In this document: one piece after another, positions 63,523-64,000 of the stretch | Numbering within the stretch: position 1 is the first letter of the stretch | Layout of the letters: each line of letters opens with the position of its first letter | From: Sphingobium indicum B90A | GTDB lineage: Bacteria > Pseudomonadota > Alphaproteobacteria > Sphingomonadales > Sphingomonadaceae | NCBI RefSeq assembly: GCF_000264945.2 | Contig: NZ_CP013070.1 | Coordinates: 1,054,001-1,118,000 of the forward strand | Direction of reading: 5' to 3' | DNA length: 64,000 bases | Notes under the pieces: generated by a model | What the model saw: only the letters and a program-made list of their open reading frames with translations | Databases searched by the model: none | Told to the model about the DNA's origin: nothing | Position numbers and translations under genes: made by a program

Positions 63523-64000
63523 CACGAACCGGCTCCACTTGTCGCGGGCTCGGCCTTACCGAAGCGCAGGACGAAGCCGTTGACCAGCGAACGGTAGAGC
63601 GGCTTGGGCAGGTAGGACCGCAGAACCTGCCGGGCGATCACGCGGGGAGGAACGCCGCCCGCCACCATGCCGACCGCCAGATCCTTGATCGCCGCCACCG
63701 GCCTGATCGGCGCCATGTGATAGGCGAGCACGGTCGCGCGATAGCCCCGCCGCGCCCGGTTGGTGAGCATGTGGCCGCAGCGGTCCAGCCAGTCGAGCGA
63801 GGTCTCATACCCCTTAACATAGGAAGTCCGCCCGGCCTCGGTCGCGTCGAGCCATATGGTCAGCGGCTGGTCGATCATCCGGAACCGCGCGCCTGCGCCC
63901 TGGAGCCGGACGCAGAAGTCCAGATCCTGCCCCTTCTTCAGCGCCGGGTCGAACAGCACATGCTGCGCCATGCCGGTCGGCACGACCATGGTGCTGGTCT
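63522..64000 (-). CDS. Glycosyltransferase, C-terminal part (start beyond right edge)
   Basis: A partial gene of about 159 residues whose 5' end lies outside the window; the frame stays open to the edge. The DLDFCVRLQGAGARFRMIDQPLTIWLDA part is the C-terminal GT2 acceptor/ED region. It ends TGA overlapping the start of the next glycosyltransferase. It belongs to the same minus-strand polysaccharide operon, which therefore continues to the right. Confidence 0.75.
   Translation of the reverse strand, partial: TSTMVVPTGMAQHVLFDPALKKGQDLDFCVRLQGAGARFRMIDQPLTIWLDATEAGRTSYVKGYETSLDWLDRCGHMLTNRARRGYRATVLAYHMAPIRPVAAIKDLAVGMVAGGVPPRVIARQVLRSYLPKPLYRSLVNGFVLRFGKAEPATSGAGS

Noticed and set aside
61430..63538. 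Single 700-codon protein fusing glycosyltransferase and GH10
   Set aside because: The N-terminal part is in the wrong frame relative to the glycosyltransferase, and GH10 has its own GTG start with a signal peptide at 62557.

Overview
This 64-kb window is chromosomal DNA of a high-GC alphaproteobacterium, most likely a sphingomonad (Sphingobium/Sphingomonas-like). That is an inference from family content: a ChpT histidine phosphotransferase (CtrA relay), a MucR/Ros regulator, a Fur without CxxC motifs, a FecI/FecR pair, a lone TonB-dependent receptor, a NodT-type efflux channel and a succinoglycan-like polysaccharide locus. No rRNA, insertion sequence, phage gene, integrase or CRISPR array was seen. 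Almost all sequence is core housekeeping with tight gene spacing.

Layout. 1-6.4 kb: end of folE with an overlapping FolM-like reductase, then a valine/isobutyrate catabolic set (crotonase, 3-hydroxyisobutyrate dehydrogenase, 3-hydroxyisobutyryl-CoA hydrolase, acyl-CoA dehydrogenase) with a divergent LysR regulator. 6.4-13.6 kb: a PmtA-like methyltransferase, an ABC-2 exporter, a universal stress protein, pyruvate dehydrogenase E2 and E3 with a hotdog thioesterase between them, and a PAP2 phosphatase. 13.7-21.4 kb: a long minus-strand block of translation and RNA-maturation genes (CorC, YbeY, PhoH, MiaB, PlsC, Fur, MucR, RimI, TsaB, NifU-like). 21.5-26.8 kb: a flavin/PLP-oxidase-fold protein, a RhlE-type helicase, a large M16 peptidase and a 56-aa protein. 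27-33.4 kb: a TetR-controlled RND efflux operon with a perfect 20-bp operator-like palindrome. 33.5-38.5 kb: Ogt, tRNA-Arg(CCG), a secreted DUF6491-type protein, Nth, DapB, a sirtuin, and an overlapping ECF sigma/FecR pair. 38.6-44.2 kb: a small proline-rich protein, twin DnaA boxes, tRNA-Leu(TAG), and the trigger factor-ClpP-ClpX protein-quality-control block with a glycosyltransferase inside it. 44.2-47.1 kb: a TonB-dependent receptor with an AT-rich upstream region. 47.1-56.1 kb: MtgA, RpoH, RluD, a JAMM peptidase, ChpT, a nitronate monooxygenase-like protein, GlnA-GlnB, Map and a CinA-type MoCF protein. 56.4 kb to the end: an exopolysaccharide locus (UDP-glucose dehydrogenase, GH16 protein, glycosyltransferases, acyltransferase, Tat-exported GH10 enzyme), cut off by the right edge.

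The parts most worth a second look are: the exopolysaccharide operon in which a Tat-lipoprotein-like GH10 enzyme is translationally coupled to glycosyltransferases and an acyltransferase; the trigger factor with a His-rich then Lys/Ala-rich C-terminal tail; a pair of about 150-bp mosaic palindromic repeats, inverted relative to each other, each at a convergent gene junction; the DnaA-box cluster far from any recognised origin gene; and the thioesterase inserted between PDH E2 and E3. I did not find a clearly new defence or mobile system.
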